Source: Acorus gramineus (Eukaryota; Streptophyta; Magnoliopsida; Acorales; Acoraceae). From it: a stretch of DNA of 64,000 nucleotides. The DNA is taken from positions 10,176,509-10,240,508 of the forward strand of contig CM060848.1 in NCBI GenBank assembly GCA_030737835.1, read 5' to 3'. The first letter of the stretch is position 1. Each line of letters opens with the position of its first letter. The notes below the pieces were generated by a model that worked only from the letters and a program-made list of their open reading frames with translations, made no database searches and was not told where the DNA came from. Below, in pieces: positions 50,700 to 61,211 of the stretch. A program made the position numbers and the translations under genes.

Positions 50700-51139
50700 T
50701 AGTACCTAGTTGTCTCCATTTTCATATCAGAGGCGTGCCTCTCCCCAAATGGTCAGCACATGACCTTGAAAGGGCAAACGGAGGCATTGGTGTCGGGGAG
50801 AGCAAATGGATTAAATACTATCGAGCCATGGATGCCTAGCATCAAAGGGTATCTCGTGTCAATGTCGGCCACGAAACACTCCATCTCGCAAACCAGGGGG
50901 CCGTAGATGGTCTTCCCAGAATGGTTGAAAGCTTGGATGGAGGAGTGTACTGGTTGGACGAAAGGGCGACCTCGTCTAGGCATTTCCTGGTAGGTGGAGC
51001 AGGTCATCATATTCATCCGTGATCCTGGATCGATGAAGATGTTGTTTAGCGAGATGGCCTGGAGTCGCCTGCGAACATGGAGGGGGTATACCCGTAGTCT
51101 TGGGTCGGGAAGGTCCTTGTCAGTGAAGGAGAATGTCAT
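50700..51139 (-). pseudogene. Tat-2 aspartic protease module 1, frameshifted
   Basis: Minus strand: MTFSFTDKDLPDPRLRVYPL, NNIFIDPGSRMNMMTCSTYQ (DPG in place of DTG), IQAFNHSGKTIYGPLVCEME and DTRYPLMLGIHG. In the alternative frame the end reads WLDSI, HQCLRLPFQGHVLTIWGEAR, closely matching the end of module 2, so the two are tandem duplicates with module 1 further decayed. Confidence 0.75.
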
Positions 51140-51400
51140 TGGGCGGTCGGGGCCGTCGATCGTATCAGTGCTTTTGGAAGACCCGTTGTCGCTCGGATGC
51201 AGATCATCCGAAGTACACTCCCCTTGCTCGGGTCCTTCGCTTGCCCCCTCGGGAACCTCTTTGAATGGTTCCTCCTCCTCTTCTTCTTCTGGGTTGTCTA
51301 GTCCGCATATATCGGATTCTATGTTGATGATTTCAGGCGGGGCAGGGAGTACTTGTTCTTCCTCGCCATATAGTATGGTGAGGTCGTGGTCATCGAGGTT

Positions 51401-52166
51401 CTATTGGAAGGGCTCGTCTTGCCCTTCCTCCTCAGATTCTTCGGATAGACTGCCATCTGTGGTGTCTTCTGAGCTGCTCGTCTCTGGTGATGGATGTCTT
51501 TCCCTTCCGATCATATTAACAGTGCGGGCTTTGAAAGTGGAGGCTCGGTCGTGATCTGGGATAGGGTCAGTGAATATGCCAAGTTGTTTGTTTACTTGGG
51601 GATAGCCTTGGCTCAGGTGGCTTTTGATCATGGCCCAATCAAAAAGCCTGTCATCATTTAAATCATAAACAAAGTTTCGAAAGACAATGCATTGTTCTAC
51701 GGTATGACCATGCTGTTGATGGTATTGACAGTAACGTGCAGTGCTGGCCTCGGGGAGTGAGGGCCTAGCAACAAGAAGGGAGATACTATTTTTGTCCATC
51801 ATTACCCTAAAAATCCTAGTTAAAGTTTCTTGGAGGGGTGGGTAGGAGTCCCTCTTTCCCATCCGTCTCAGGCCATAGGATGTGGGAGGCCTAACCTCAT
51901 TATAGGAGCTTTGGGTAGGCTGCCTAGGGGTTAGGTTTTGCGCTCTTGGGGGAGCGGAATAAGCAGGGGGAGTCCTAGTCTGACCATGGCTTTGAATTAT
52001 GGGGCTATGGACAGGAGGACTGCGGGCTATTGGGTTTCGTTGTATCGGCACAGGGGCGGGTACTGATCGATGAATGAAGTTTTGATTTTCTTGCCAAGGT
52101 GGGACATATCCGGATGAACCGGGTGTATACTGTCTCGGAGCTGGTCCTTGATCAAAAACTCATGCT
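51401..52166 (-). pseudogene. Tat-2 gag fragment
   Basis: Open from 52166 inward: PRQYTPGSSGYVPPWQENQN, TLTRIFRVMMDKNSISLLVA, then YCQYHQQHGHTVEQC, the gag segment (CxxHxxxGHxxxxC-like) typical of Tat/Ogre-type elements, followed by a Ser/Glu-rich acidic tail. The upstream part is cut off by the LTR beginning at 52167. Confidence 0.85.
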
Positions 52167-52369
52167 GTCACACCCCGGGCGTCCCCGGGACGCGGCAAAT
52201 GTATATATAAGATCAGAATCTACACAGGAGGTCAATAATATACCATAAACAAGCAACTAGAATGACACACGGACAACAAAGAGGCTGACATGATATATAC
52301 ACCAAATGCGGAAGCGAAAGACTGAATCTGTAATTAAAACATACTACAGACTCGATACTCAATCATCCG
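52167..52369 (-). mobile_element. 3' end of a Tekay-like LTR (element H), split part 1
   Basis: Minus-strand LTR end ...CGGGGTGTGACA at 52167. The text matches the end of the solo LTR at 55661-55861 in reverse. It continues at 55862 after the nested solo LTR. Confidence 0.92.
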
Positions 52370-52632
52370 TGTTATATTTGTGTCACTTTTAACCTGCTGG
52401 TAACCGTTGGAGCGTTTTGGCAGTTTTTCATTTTTTTTCGGTTTTCGATCGGAACCGCTAATTTTTGGACTGTTAGCTATCGTCCTGAGTTAGAGGACTC
52501 CGATTGGAAATCTAACTGCATATTTGGTGTCCTGGTGCCATTTTAAGCCTCTCACAAAAATTTCATCAAATTCCGGTAACGTTCCCAAAAATTTCACAGT
52601 TCCGGGGCGTATCTGGGTTTTTAAGTCGCTCG

Positions 52633-52641
52633 CTATATATA
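52633..52641 (+). promoter_or_regulatory. TATA box of LTR copy C
   Basis: CTATATATA in a GTCGCTCGCTATATATAGG context, conserved at 61475-61483 in copy D. Likely the LTR transcription start region (U3/R border). Confidence 0.7.
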
Positions 52642-53099
52642 GGTGTGATCTAATTTCAAAATCACTATTCATCATCCCTACCAAGTGATTTCTCTCTCTC
52701 CCCTCTCTCCTTTTCTCACTTTTGAGCCCCCTAGACCCCTCAAACCTAAAAACCTAAAACCTAGGAAGTGTAGATCGGGTCCCGATCTACACCCCGGTGG
52801 TTTCAAATCCCGATTCCGGTGAGATTAGCCCCTCCGTCCGCCCTCTCTTCTCCTCTGTTTTGGCCCATTTCGGAGGTGGGAGTAGATCCGGGCGGTGGAA
52901 GCCTTAGGGGAAAGGTTTCGGCGCGCGGAGAGCGTCCGGACTTCCCTTCCTCCCCTTGGTAAGCCCTATTTCCCCTCTTTTCTTGTTTAGATGGATGTTA
53001 GGAGGTGGGTTTTGGGGTTGGGTGGAGGTCGGCGGCTGTGGGTGGCCGTCGGAGGGCTGTGGAGGTGGTCGGAGGTCGGTGGGTGGTGGTAGAGGTGCT

Positions 53100-54070
53100 C
53101 GGGTAAGGGTGGGGGGTGGTCTCGGGCTGGCAGGCTGCTATCTCGGGCAGGGCAGCAGGCGCAGCGGCTGGCGCGGGCGCGCGCGTGGGTGCGCTCGGGT
53201 GGCGCTGGGGGCCAGCAGGGCTGGGCGAGCGTGCGCTCAGGTGGCGCTGGGGGCCAGCAGGGCTGGGCAGGCTGGGTAGGACTAGCCGGGTAGGCTGGGA
53301 GCAGGCGCACCAGTTTGCCGGGAGCGCGCGCGGGCGTGCGCTCGGGGGGTGCAGGGGGAGGCATGCGAGTAGGCAGGCTGTGGGCTGTGCGCGTGGGCAG
53401 GCCGGGCTGGCAGGCTGGGCGCGCAGGCGAGCAAGGCAGGAGGTGCTCGGGCATCAGGCGAGCAGTGCCGGGCGTGCAGGCGAACGGCGCTCGGGCCACT
53501 CGGCGACGCGTGCAGGCAGGCAACGCGGGCAGGAGAGTGGGCATGTTGGCAGGCGCGCTGGGCGCGTGTTGCGCGTGCGTGAGCGTGGGCGCTGGGTGAG
53601 GGTCCCGGGTGCTGGGCGCTGAGCGCTGGGAGCTGGTCGCGGATACCGGGTGTGCTGGGCGAGGGTGCTGAGCGCTGGGCGCAGGGGCGCTGGGCACCGC
53701 AGTGGAGTATGCGCGCGGGGCGCTGGGTTGAGGCGCAGTCGTGCGCGCGGTGAGGAGGGTAGAGGCTGGTGGTGCGCGCGGGGTGCGTGCGGGGTGAGGC
53801 GCTGCGCACGGGGCATGCGGGGTGCTCGCGGGCCAGCGCGAGGCGTGCGGGGTGTGCGCGGGCGGCTGCGCTGGGGCGCAGGGGGCACGCGGTGCACCCG
53901 GGAGGTTCGGCGGCGCGTCCAAGCGGCGGGCGGGGGCCCGGCGGTGCGCGGGGTGCGTTGGCTGAGGCGCGGCGGTGCACCCGGGCGGTCGGGCGGCCGT
54001 GCGGGTGGTTGCCGGCCGTGCGGGTGGTTGCCGGGGGTGCTCGGGCTAGCGTGCGTGCGGGTCGTATGCA
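53100..54070 (+). other. CpG-dense GC island within LTR C
   Basis: Nearly a kilobase dominated by GGGCGCGCG, GTGCGC and GGGTGCTCGGG words, with no long-period repeat. Lack of A/T-rich stop codons makes long open frames on both strands (for example 311-314 residues on the minus strand), which I read as artefacts because they are Pro/Ala/Arg low complexity and not conserved in frame. Confidence 0.85.
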
Positions 54071-54527
54071 GGTTTGCCCGAGTGTTAGGTGTTTAGTTGT
54101 GGGTTTTGTATGTTTGGGTATTTTAGAGTATTTATGTATTGTTCTCACCATATTGAATGTCTGTCTTGCAGATCTGGACGGACGGTCGCGCGACGACCCA
54201 GATAACCGGTGAGTGGGACAATCCAACCAAGTAGAGAGGCGTTATACGCACTTGGGCGTATACCGACCTCTCCTGGGGCGCCATGGATGTATATTAACCT
54301 GCAATAATATGTAATCCATGCTTGCATGATTTAAATGTAGAATGCATGCTACCCTAGTCTTTGCATGTTAGGGACTTGCACCCTTAGGATATGTGTATGA
54401 GCCATGCACCATGTCCCCTGTTTTCATGCTAGGAAACCTTGGCCTATACATGTGTCCTACTAGTTTATTTATTAAACTAAATGCTAGTGTATGTTAAACG
54501 CATGCCGTAGATAATATTATAGGGAGG

Positions 54528-54835
54528 AGCCTTGCGAGGTCAACATTGAGACCCGTGTTAGGGTACTCCGTGTTCCTTGTTTGGTTGTCGGGATGTCCTG
54601 TATCGGGACCTCATGCTGCCCTCCCAAGGTTTCTAGTCCCAATAATATTATATGTAATGTTGTATGATTAGTATGATTATTAGCATGTTAGTGAATATTA
54701 TAGGGGAGGGGCCTTGCGAGGACAGCGGTGAGACCCGGGTTAGGGTACTCCGTGTTCCTTGTTTGGTTGTCGGGGTATCCTATATCGGGAACTCACGCCG
54801 CCCTCTCGAGTTCTTTCCCCCAATGATATTACAAC
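54528..54835 (+). repeat. Duplicated block of about 175 bp in LTR C
   Basis: GCCTTGCGAGG.CA...GAGACCCG.GTTAGGGTACTCCGTG... TTGTTTGGTTGTCGGG occurs at 54530 and 54709. The same pair appears at 56680-56995 (reverse) and 63238-63535; diverged units also at 59820-60240 (reverse). Confidence 0.9.
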
Positions 54836-55187
54836 CTTGCTTTTATTGTACATGTTCCCCGCATCTTGGTTATGCGCCCTGGAGGAACTCTGAAGAGTTC
54901 ATGACATTTGAGTTGTAGAGATGTGTTGTCGGCGGATCCGAGTGGATCATATGCGTATGGATAGGCTGTTATGTTCTCTTCATTGGATCCAGTAGAGACT
55001 GCCCCAGCGTTAGAAAGGCCGTCCCTTCCAAGGGTTCCCATCAGTAGGCGCCTCCCGATTTTTGTGACGGACTGGGCTGAAGTTGTGGGTGGAGACCAAG
55101 CGGCCTACGGAGTGGAGGAGAGACTATCGGTGGACCAAGGGTGACCAACAGCCTAGTCAGTCCCAAAATCCTATGTCACCCGTGGTA

Positions 55188-55304
55188 GGGTGAGGGTGAG
55201 GGTGAGGGTGTAGTGGGTTGGCGATGAGCGACCTACTGGATTTTTGGTTAGATGATTATCAGTCCCAATAGCCTATGTCACCCATTGATGGGTGAGGGTG
55301 AGGG
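55188..55304 (+). other. GGGTGA arrays in LTR C, one a full G-quadruplex pattern
   Basis: (GGGTGA)3GGG lies at 55188-55208, giving four G3 tracts with 3-base loops. A second array, GGGTGAGGGTGAGGG, is at 55290-55304. Both sit just after a TATGTCACCC element. Confidence 0.8.
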
Positions 55305-57439
55305 TGTGGTGGTTCGGCGAGGTACGAACCATTGGATTATGTTGTTATGTCGTAGAGGCTGGATAAATAATGGAATTGTGGTAAATATTGTCTGTGATGC
55401 ATGGGTTGTGCTGTTCACTGAGCGTGTGGCTCACCCCTCGCATATGTTTTTCCCCAGTGGTCACTGAGCCTGAGCTAGAGCCGGAGCAGCAGTTGGAGCT
55501 TTCCGAGGGATTCCTTCAGTAGCGGAGCAGCGCCACGTTCCGCGAGTGCCAGAGGTTATCAGCATCCCTTCTTGACTGTATGTATTTTATTTCCGTGCTT
55601 GGCACGTGTTTGTATATGTTCAGTTGTATTTGTATATATTGGCTCTCACAGGACAGATGATTGAGTATCGAGTCTGTAGAATGTTTATTTACAGATTCAG
55701 TCTTTTGCTTCCGCATTTGGTGTATATATCATGTCAGCCCCTTTGTTGCATGTGTGTCATTCTAGTTGTTTGTGTATGATATATTATTGACCTCCTGTGT
55801 AGATTCTGATATTATATATACACTTGCCGCATCCCGGGGACGGCCGCCCTGGGGCGTGACAATCTGTCCTGTGAGAGCCAATATATACAAAGACATCCAA
55901 ATAAAATACAACTGCGTGCCCAAGCACGGAATATAATACATACAATAAAAAAAAGGGTGCTGATAACCTCTGGTACTCGCGGGACGTAGCGCTACTCCGC
56001 TACTGATGAAATCCCTCGGGGAGCTCCTCCTTCAAGTCCGGCTCAGATAATACTGGAGAAATAATATTATGCGAGGGGTGAGCCACACGCTCAGTGAATA
56101 GCACAACCCATGCATCACAGACAATATTGACCACAATTCAATTATTTATCCATCCTCTAAGTGGCATATCAACATAATCCAGTGGTTCGTACATCGCCGA
56201 ACCACCACACCCTCACCCTCACCCATCAATGGGTGACATAGGCTATTGGGACTGATAATCATCCTACCACAATCCAGTGGGTCGCTCATCGCCAACCCAC
56301 TACACCCTCACCCTCACCCTACCACGGGTGACATAGGATTTTGGGACTGACTAGGCTGTTGGTCACCCTTGGTCCACCGACAGTCTCTCCTCCACTCCGT
56401 AGGCCGCTTGGCTTTCACCCACAACTTCAGCCCAGTCCGAAACCAAATCAGGAGGCGCCTACTGATGGGAACCCTTGGAAGGGACGGCCTTTCTAACGCT
56501 GGGGCAGTCTCTACCGGATCCAACGAAGGGAAACAGAACAGCCTATCCATACGCATATGATCCACTCGGATCCGCCGACAACACATCTCTATAACTCTAA
56601 TGTCCTGAATTCCTCAAATTCCTCCAAGGCGCATAACCAATATGCGGGGAACATACACAATAATTAGCAAGGGTGGAATATCATTGGGGGAAAGAAACTT
56701 GGGAGGGCAGCGTGAGTTCCCGATATAGGACACCCCGACAACCAAACAAGGAACACGGAGTACCCTAGCCCGGGTCTCACCGCTGTCCTCGCGAGGCCCC
56801 TCCCCTATAATATTCACTAAATATGCTAATAATCATATAATTTGGTATAACATTTCTTATAATACTATTGGGACAAGAAACCTTGGGAGGGCAGCGTGAG
56901 TTCCCGATACAGGACACCCCGACAACCAAACAAGGAACACGGAGTACCCTAACCCGGGTCTCAGTGTTGACCTCGCAAGGCTCCTCCCTATAATATCATC
57001 TAAGGCATGCAGTTTATCATACTCTAGCATTTAATTTAATAAATAAACTAATAGGACACATGCATAGGCCAAGGCTTCCTAGCATGAGAACAGGGGGACA
57101 TGGTGCATGGCTCATACACATATCCTAAGGGTGCAAGTCCCTAACATGCAAAGTCTAGGGTAGCATGCATTCTACATTTAAATCATGCTCGCATGGAATA
57201 CACATTATAACAGGTTAATATAAATCCATGGTGCCCCAGGAAAGGTCGGTATACGCCCAAATGCGTATAACGCCTCTCTACTGGGTTGGATTGTCCCACT
57301 CACCGGAAGTCGGGTCGTCGCGCGACCGTCCGTCAAGATCTACAAGACAGGGTAATCAATACAGTGAGTAAAACACACAAATAAATCCACAAATACTCTA
57401 AAATACTCAACAATCGGACAAGCGTACATACGGCCTGTA

Positions 57440-58220
57440 CGCACGCGAGCCCGAGCACCCGACTCACTCCCGAACCCCCTGGCAACCGTACGCACGGTCA
57501 CCCGACCCAGGCGCATAGATGCGCCCCAGCCCGCACGCCCAGACGCACGGCCGAGCCCCTGCCCGCACGCCCGGACACCCCGCACGCTCGGGCGCACGCA
57601 CACGCACGCCCGCGCGCACCGCGCGTCCAGCCCCCGGGTGCACCCGCGCGCACCGCGCCTGCACCCGCACGCACTGCGCCCCAGCGCAGCGCCCCGCACA
57701 CATTCCCCGCTCGCACCGCCTGCTCGCCCTGCGCGCACAGCGCCCCCCACACGCGCACGCACGGATGCGCACGCACGCACACACCCCGGCACCATCGGCG
57801 CACAGCCGCGCGCCTACCCGCGCGCCCCGACGCACTGCTGCACGCACACGCACGCTCGCGCGCGCCCGCGGCACCGCGCGTCCAGCCCAGCGCGCCCCCG
57901 CGCGCACTGCACGCACGCCCCAGCACGCGCACGCACTGGCCCCCAGCACCGCGCGCACTGGTCCCCAGCACCGCGCCCAGGCGCATGCCCAGGCGCCCTG
58001 CCCAGCACCCAGGCGCAGTGCCCAGGCGCCCTGCCCGCGCGCGCGCACGCTCGTGCGCACGCCCGCGCGCACCCCCGCTGGCACCCCCGCTCGCGCCAGC
58101 ACCAGCGCGCACCCGCGCGCCGCTCCGCGCGCACTCGCGCGCACGCGCGCCCGCGCGTGCCTGCGCGCCCGACTGCGCCTGCCTGCGCGCGCACTGCGCG
58201 CGCACGCGCGCAGACCGCGC
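57440..58220 (-). other. CpG-dense GC island within LTR H
   Basis: CGCGCG, GCACGC and GCGCAC words dominate. Position in the LTR matches the islands in C and D, although the wording differs. Long open frames (up to 359 residues, plus strand) are low complexity and not credible genes. Confidence 0.85.
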
Positions 58221-58659
58221 CCAGCCCACTCCAAGCTCATTTTCACCCATCCCAACCCCTCACACACTCCCTAACACACCTACCCAACATGCATGACCTC
58301 CCAACCAACCCCTCAAGCCAAGAAAACCAAGAAAAGGAGGGGAGGAGCTCACCTTGGGAGGGAAAAGAAAGGGGGAGGTTCGGGGCCCTTCGCGCACCGA
58401 AACGCCGCCACCCGGAACCACCACCACCACCACTCAGCCTCCTCAGCCTCCTCTTCAGCCCTCTATGGCAGCAAAACAGGGGGGGGGGGAGATCATGCAA
58501 AGAGAGCTTGAGAGAAGGGAAGAAACAAGCAACAACAACACAACCCACCTCCACTTCCTCCTCCACCTTCTCCTCCTCTTTGAGGCCCTCCATCAAACAC
58601 TTGGTGGGCAAGGAAAAGAGAGAAAGAGAGGGACCAGAAATGTTGTCGACAACATTGGG

Positions 58660-58685
58660 AGGGAGAGAGAGAGAGAGAGAGAGAT
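58660..58685. repeat. (GA)n microsatellite in LTR H
   Basis: About 12 GA units. Confidence 0.9.
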
Positions 58686-59168
58686 ATTTATCAAATATCT
58701 TAAGGAAAATTTACTAAGTCGCCCTCCGACTAGAAATTCTGCGCAAGCTTCACTGGAACAGCCATAACTTCCTCGATATAGCTCCGAATGGCTCAATTCC
58801 AAAACCGATGGAAAGCTAAGAAGATTATCTACAACTTTCATGTTTATGACATGAACAAATAACCTCTCCAGCTATTCCGAATTTAGAGCCAAACATGGAA
58901 CAGGGCTGCTGCCAGAATTTCCATCCCCGGGGTACACTTGGAAGAATACCCATAACTTTTACTACAAGAATCCAGTTGATCTAATTCCACCTCTGTGCGA
59001 AAGCCAACTCAAAACTGGACATCTCATAACAAAATCAGAATTAAATCTCTTCATCTTGGATTTTTACAAAATCAAATCCAAATGGCAAATTGGAAATACA
59101 TAACTTACGAAAAAAATTATGTACCCAAAATCTTCAAACAGAGCGCTCCAAATGACACAGGCACAACA

Positions 59169-59181
59169 TTCTTCCCCCCTT
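59169..59181 (-). promoter_or_regulatory. Polypurine tract of element H
   Basis: AAGGGGGGAAGAA on the minus strand directly abuts the LTR start, the standard plus-strand priming site of gypsy elements. Confidence 0.88.
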
Positions 59182-59189
59182 AGGAAATT

Positions 59190-59454
59190 TAGTCCTCGAA
59201 ATTTAAGGAAACTCAAGGGAAAGACCGAAAGTATCATGCATAGACCTTTGCTCCCAAGTGGTCTTCGCACCGGACTGGCGCTACCAACCCACTATAATCA
59301 AGGGAACGGTCTTAGCGTGAAGCCTCTTCTTGCGGCGGTCCATGATCACAATCGACTGCTCCACGAATGACAGTCCGGCTCAAAGACGAGCGGCTCGAAC
59401 GGGATGACGTGAGCAGGATCGTGGACACACCCTTCACCCAACTGCGAACCCACC
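59190..59454 (-). pseudogene. Element H integrase C-terminus with chromodomain-like end
   Basis: Minus strand, in shifting frames: CVHDPAHVIPFEPLVFEPD, then MDRRKKRLHAKTVPLIIVGW, then GAKTTWEQRSMHDTF. This is the order of the linker and chromodomain at the end of Tekay/Del chromovirus pol (VHDPAHVI..EPL, DRR.K.LR.KT.PLVKV.W, ATWE). It is fused to the RT remnant by an internal deletion. Confidence 0.75.
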
Positions 59455-59750
59455 CCTCCTAGACGGAAGGGTAAGAATTGGCGCTGAGGTGAGCCTCCGA
59501 TTAAACTCCAGGAAGCTCTCCTCGCAAGACGGGGACCACTCGAACCGGACATCCTTCCGAGTAAGGCGGTTAAGAGGAACAGCTATCTTCGAGAGTCCCT
59601 CGTCAAACCTCCTGCAATAACTCGCCAAACTCAGGAAGCTCCGAATCCTTGCGGGGCTCGACGGCCTACGCCAATTCGACATAGCAAGCGTCTTACCCGG
59701 GTCCACAGATATACCTTCACCACAATCACATAGCCCAGAAAGGCCATAAG
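59455..59750 (-). pseudogene. Element H reverse transcriptase C-terminal fragment
   Basis: FLGYVI, then ISVDPGKTLAMSNWRRPSSP, IRSFLSLASYCRRF, SKIAVPLNRLTRKDVRFEWS, CEESFLEFNRRLTSAPILTL: the thumb/connection and start of RNase H of gypsy RT. The catalytic YVDD part is absent. A frameshift lies between the first two blocks. Confidence 0.9.
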
Positions 59751-59754
59751 CTCC

Positions 59755-60730
59755 ATCCAAACTCGCACTTGATCCATCACCAGCTGATGCTTCCAGGGTA
59801 TCCCTTGACTGGGAAAAGAAACCTCGGGAGAGCAGCATGAGGTCCCAATATAGGATACCCCGACAACCAAACAAGGAACACGAAGTACCCTAGCTCGGGT
59901 CTCAACGCTGACCTCACGCGGCCCCTTAAACCAGAAAAGGAACACTAGCGGAAGACATAACCCTTAATGAGCACTACACCACATCCTCAACACTTTACAC
60001 TGGCGCCGCGCGCGAACCCATGGTTACCAGCGACACCGATACACCGAAAAGAAGCTCCAACCAAGACTTGCACTTGTTCCACCATCCGGGTGATGCTTCT
60101 AAGGTATGCCTTGACTGGGAAAAGAAACCTCGGGAGAGCAGCACGAGGTCCCGATATAGGATACCTCGACAACCAAACAAGGAACAAGGAGTACCCTAGC
60201 CCGGGTCTCAACGCTGTCCTCGCAAAGCCCCTTAATCCAGAAGGAACACTAGAAGAAGACATCACCCTTAAAGAACACTACCAACCTCACCGGACCATCT
60301 ACATCTAGATAATCACTCACCGATATCCTTCAACCTCCATCACGAGACCGGACCCAACACCCTTGGGAACGGTCGAACAACAATTGGGTCACGAGGCGAC
60401 GCGTCTTCGTCTCATCCACACCCTCACTCCCATCAGGAGACATATTGGGACTTTGGGAGAGACTTAGGCTGCTCTTCACCCCTGGTCCACTGGTAGCCTC
60501 TCCCCGCTCCGTAGCTCGCCTGGTCCTCTGACCGAGAGCCTGTCTAACGCCGGGGCTGTACTACGCGGATCCAACGAAGGGGAGAGCGATTCCATGCTCG
60601 CGGCACCATTCATTAATCCTCTTCCGGGTTAGCCCCTACCTGGCATACTCCCACGATCAGTACCCCTCCGACTGCATCGGTGGTACCTACGGATGGGAGC
60701 CTCTCTGCCAGGACGGCTACAACCCGGCCT
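59755..60730 (-). repeat. LTR-like DNA inside the coding region of element H
   Basis: Between gag and RT, in the same orientation, lies sequence like the 3' half of solo LTR A: the CCGTAGGTACCACCGATGC unit, the GTCCCAATATGTCTCC / GAGTGAGGGTG block, then two tandem units of about 300 bp each containing the ACCCGGGCTAGGGTACTC...TTGTTTGGTTGTCG block (near 60125-60240 and 59820-59935), each closing with AAGCATCA...TGGTGG/GATGGA.CAAGTGC. Confidence 0.8.
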
Positions 60731-60732
60731 CA

Positions 60733-61146
60733 TCATCTTGAACAACCACTCCCGATACTCGCGCTGCAGCCTCTAGCTCCACCTCCCACACCAGGGGATC
60801 CCGAGCTCTCTCCGCCGGAATCATCACGGGGACTTGGGGGTACTTGGGGTACCACAGGCGGATCTGCCACCAAGGGGACCTGTGGAACTGCATCACGGGC
60901 CGCCCTCAGTTCCTGGATCTCCCGCGCCTGCTCTGCCAACACTCTAGCCTGGGCCTCCAGCGCCCTCGCCTGAGTCTCCACTAAATCTGTTATCCGAGCG
61001 AACGCACGTTTCCATGCAGGAGGCTCCTGCGCCGATCCTGGCCTCGCAGCCATGGACTCTCCAGTAGCATCCTCGTCTCTAGCAGGTCCGAAAACCTCCA
61101 AAGATCGAGAGGGACCTAGTCCGCGCCGTCCTCCACGAGGAGGCAT
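60733..61146 (-). pseudogene. Element H gag N-terminal fragment
   Basis: ATG at 61146: MPPRGGRRGLGPSRSLEVFG, then a helical stretch ITDLVETQARALEAQARVLA and a Pro/Gly/Ser-rich end, with similarity lost by 60733. MPPRR-type starts are typical of Tekay/Del gag-pol. It lacks the capsid core and zinc knuckle. Confidence 0.75.
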
Positions 61147-61211
61147 ATCAGCAACCCAAGAAAACCAGACACTAGGATCAAATACTCATATAGAAATCCT
61201 AGGACTCATCT
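61147..61211 (-). other. Remaining 5' leader of element H
   Basis: About 65 bases between the gag ATG and the next LTR. The expected 5' LTR of element H is not here; a plus-strand LTR begins instead, so the leader is cut by a nested insertion. Confidence 0.6.

Larger units (their letters stand above)
42395..52166 (-). mobile_element. Tat-like Ty3/gypsy retrotransposon body (Tat-2), minus strand, RT deleted
   Basis: Reading on the minus strand: gag fragment (52166-51401), two protease modules (51139-50058), integrase C-terminus (49554-49315), then about 7 kb containing an antisense PMD gene, ending at LTR T2. RT, RNase H and most of integrase are absent, so an internal deletion lies near 49600-50050. 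The 5' LTR is missing because another element starts at 52167. Confidence 0.85.
52370..55861 (+). mobile_element. Solo LTR, Tekay-like family (copy C), 3492 bp, nested in element H
   Basis: Starts TGTTATATTTGTGTCAC at 52370 and ends CCCTGGGGCGTGACA at 55861. The 5-bp flanks are ATCCG (52365-52369) and ATCTG (55862-55866), one C/T difference, and joining the flanks restores the continuous reverse LTR of element H. It is near-identical in layout to copy D at 61212. No gag-pol inside. Internal landmarks: TATA box, intron-like CT-rich tract, GC island, duplicated 175-bp block, GGGTGA arrays. Confidence 0.95.
55862..59168 (-). mobile_element. 3' LTR of Tekay-like element H, split part 2
   Basis: On the minus strand the LTR starts TGTTGTGCCTGTGTCATTTG at 59168, right after the polypurine tract, and runs to 55862, where the solo LTR interrupts it; the end is at 52167. 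The total is about 3.5 kb. The first 430 bases match solo LTR A; the central and end parts match C and D. With copy C it forms a long inverted repeat. Confidence 0.93.

Noticed and set aside
53600-53990. rRNA or plastid-derived GC-rich insert
   Set aside because: No rRNA core or plastid gene text is recognisable, and the segment recurs in several LTR copies at the same place.
52987-54226. 311- and 314-residue minus-strand open frames in LTR C
   Set aside because: Same reason; the corresponding frame in copy D is shifted by deletions.
52167-55861. A Mutator-like element with about 200-bp terminal inverted repeats
   Set aside because: The ends at 52167 and 55861 are inverted copies, but they belong to two different LTRs in opposite orientation. 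No 9-bp duplication flanks the pair, whereas 52370-55861 has TG...CA ends and a 5-bp duplication.
57519-58717. Long open frames (250-359 residues) in the GC islands on both strands
   Set aside because: They are Pro/Ala/Arg low complexity, overlap on opposite strands, and do not keep frame between LTR copies. GC-rich sequence simply lacks stop codons.
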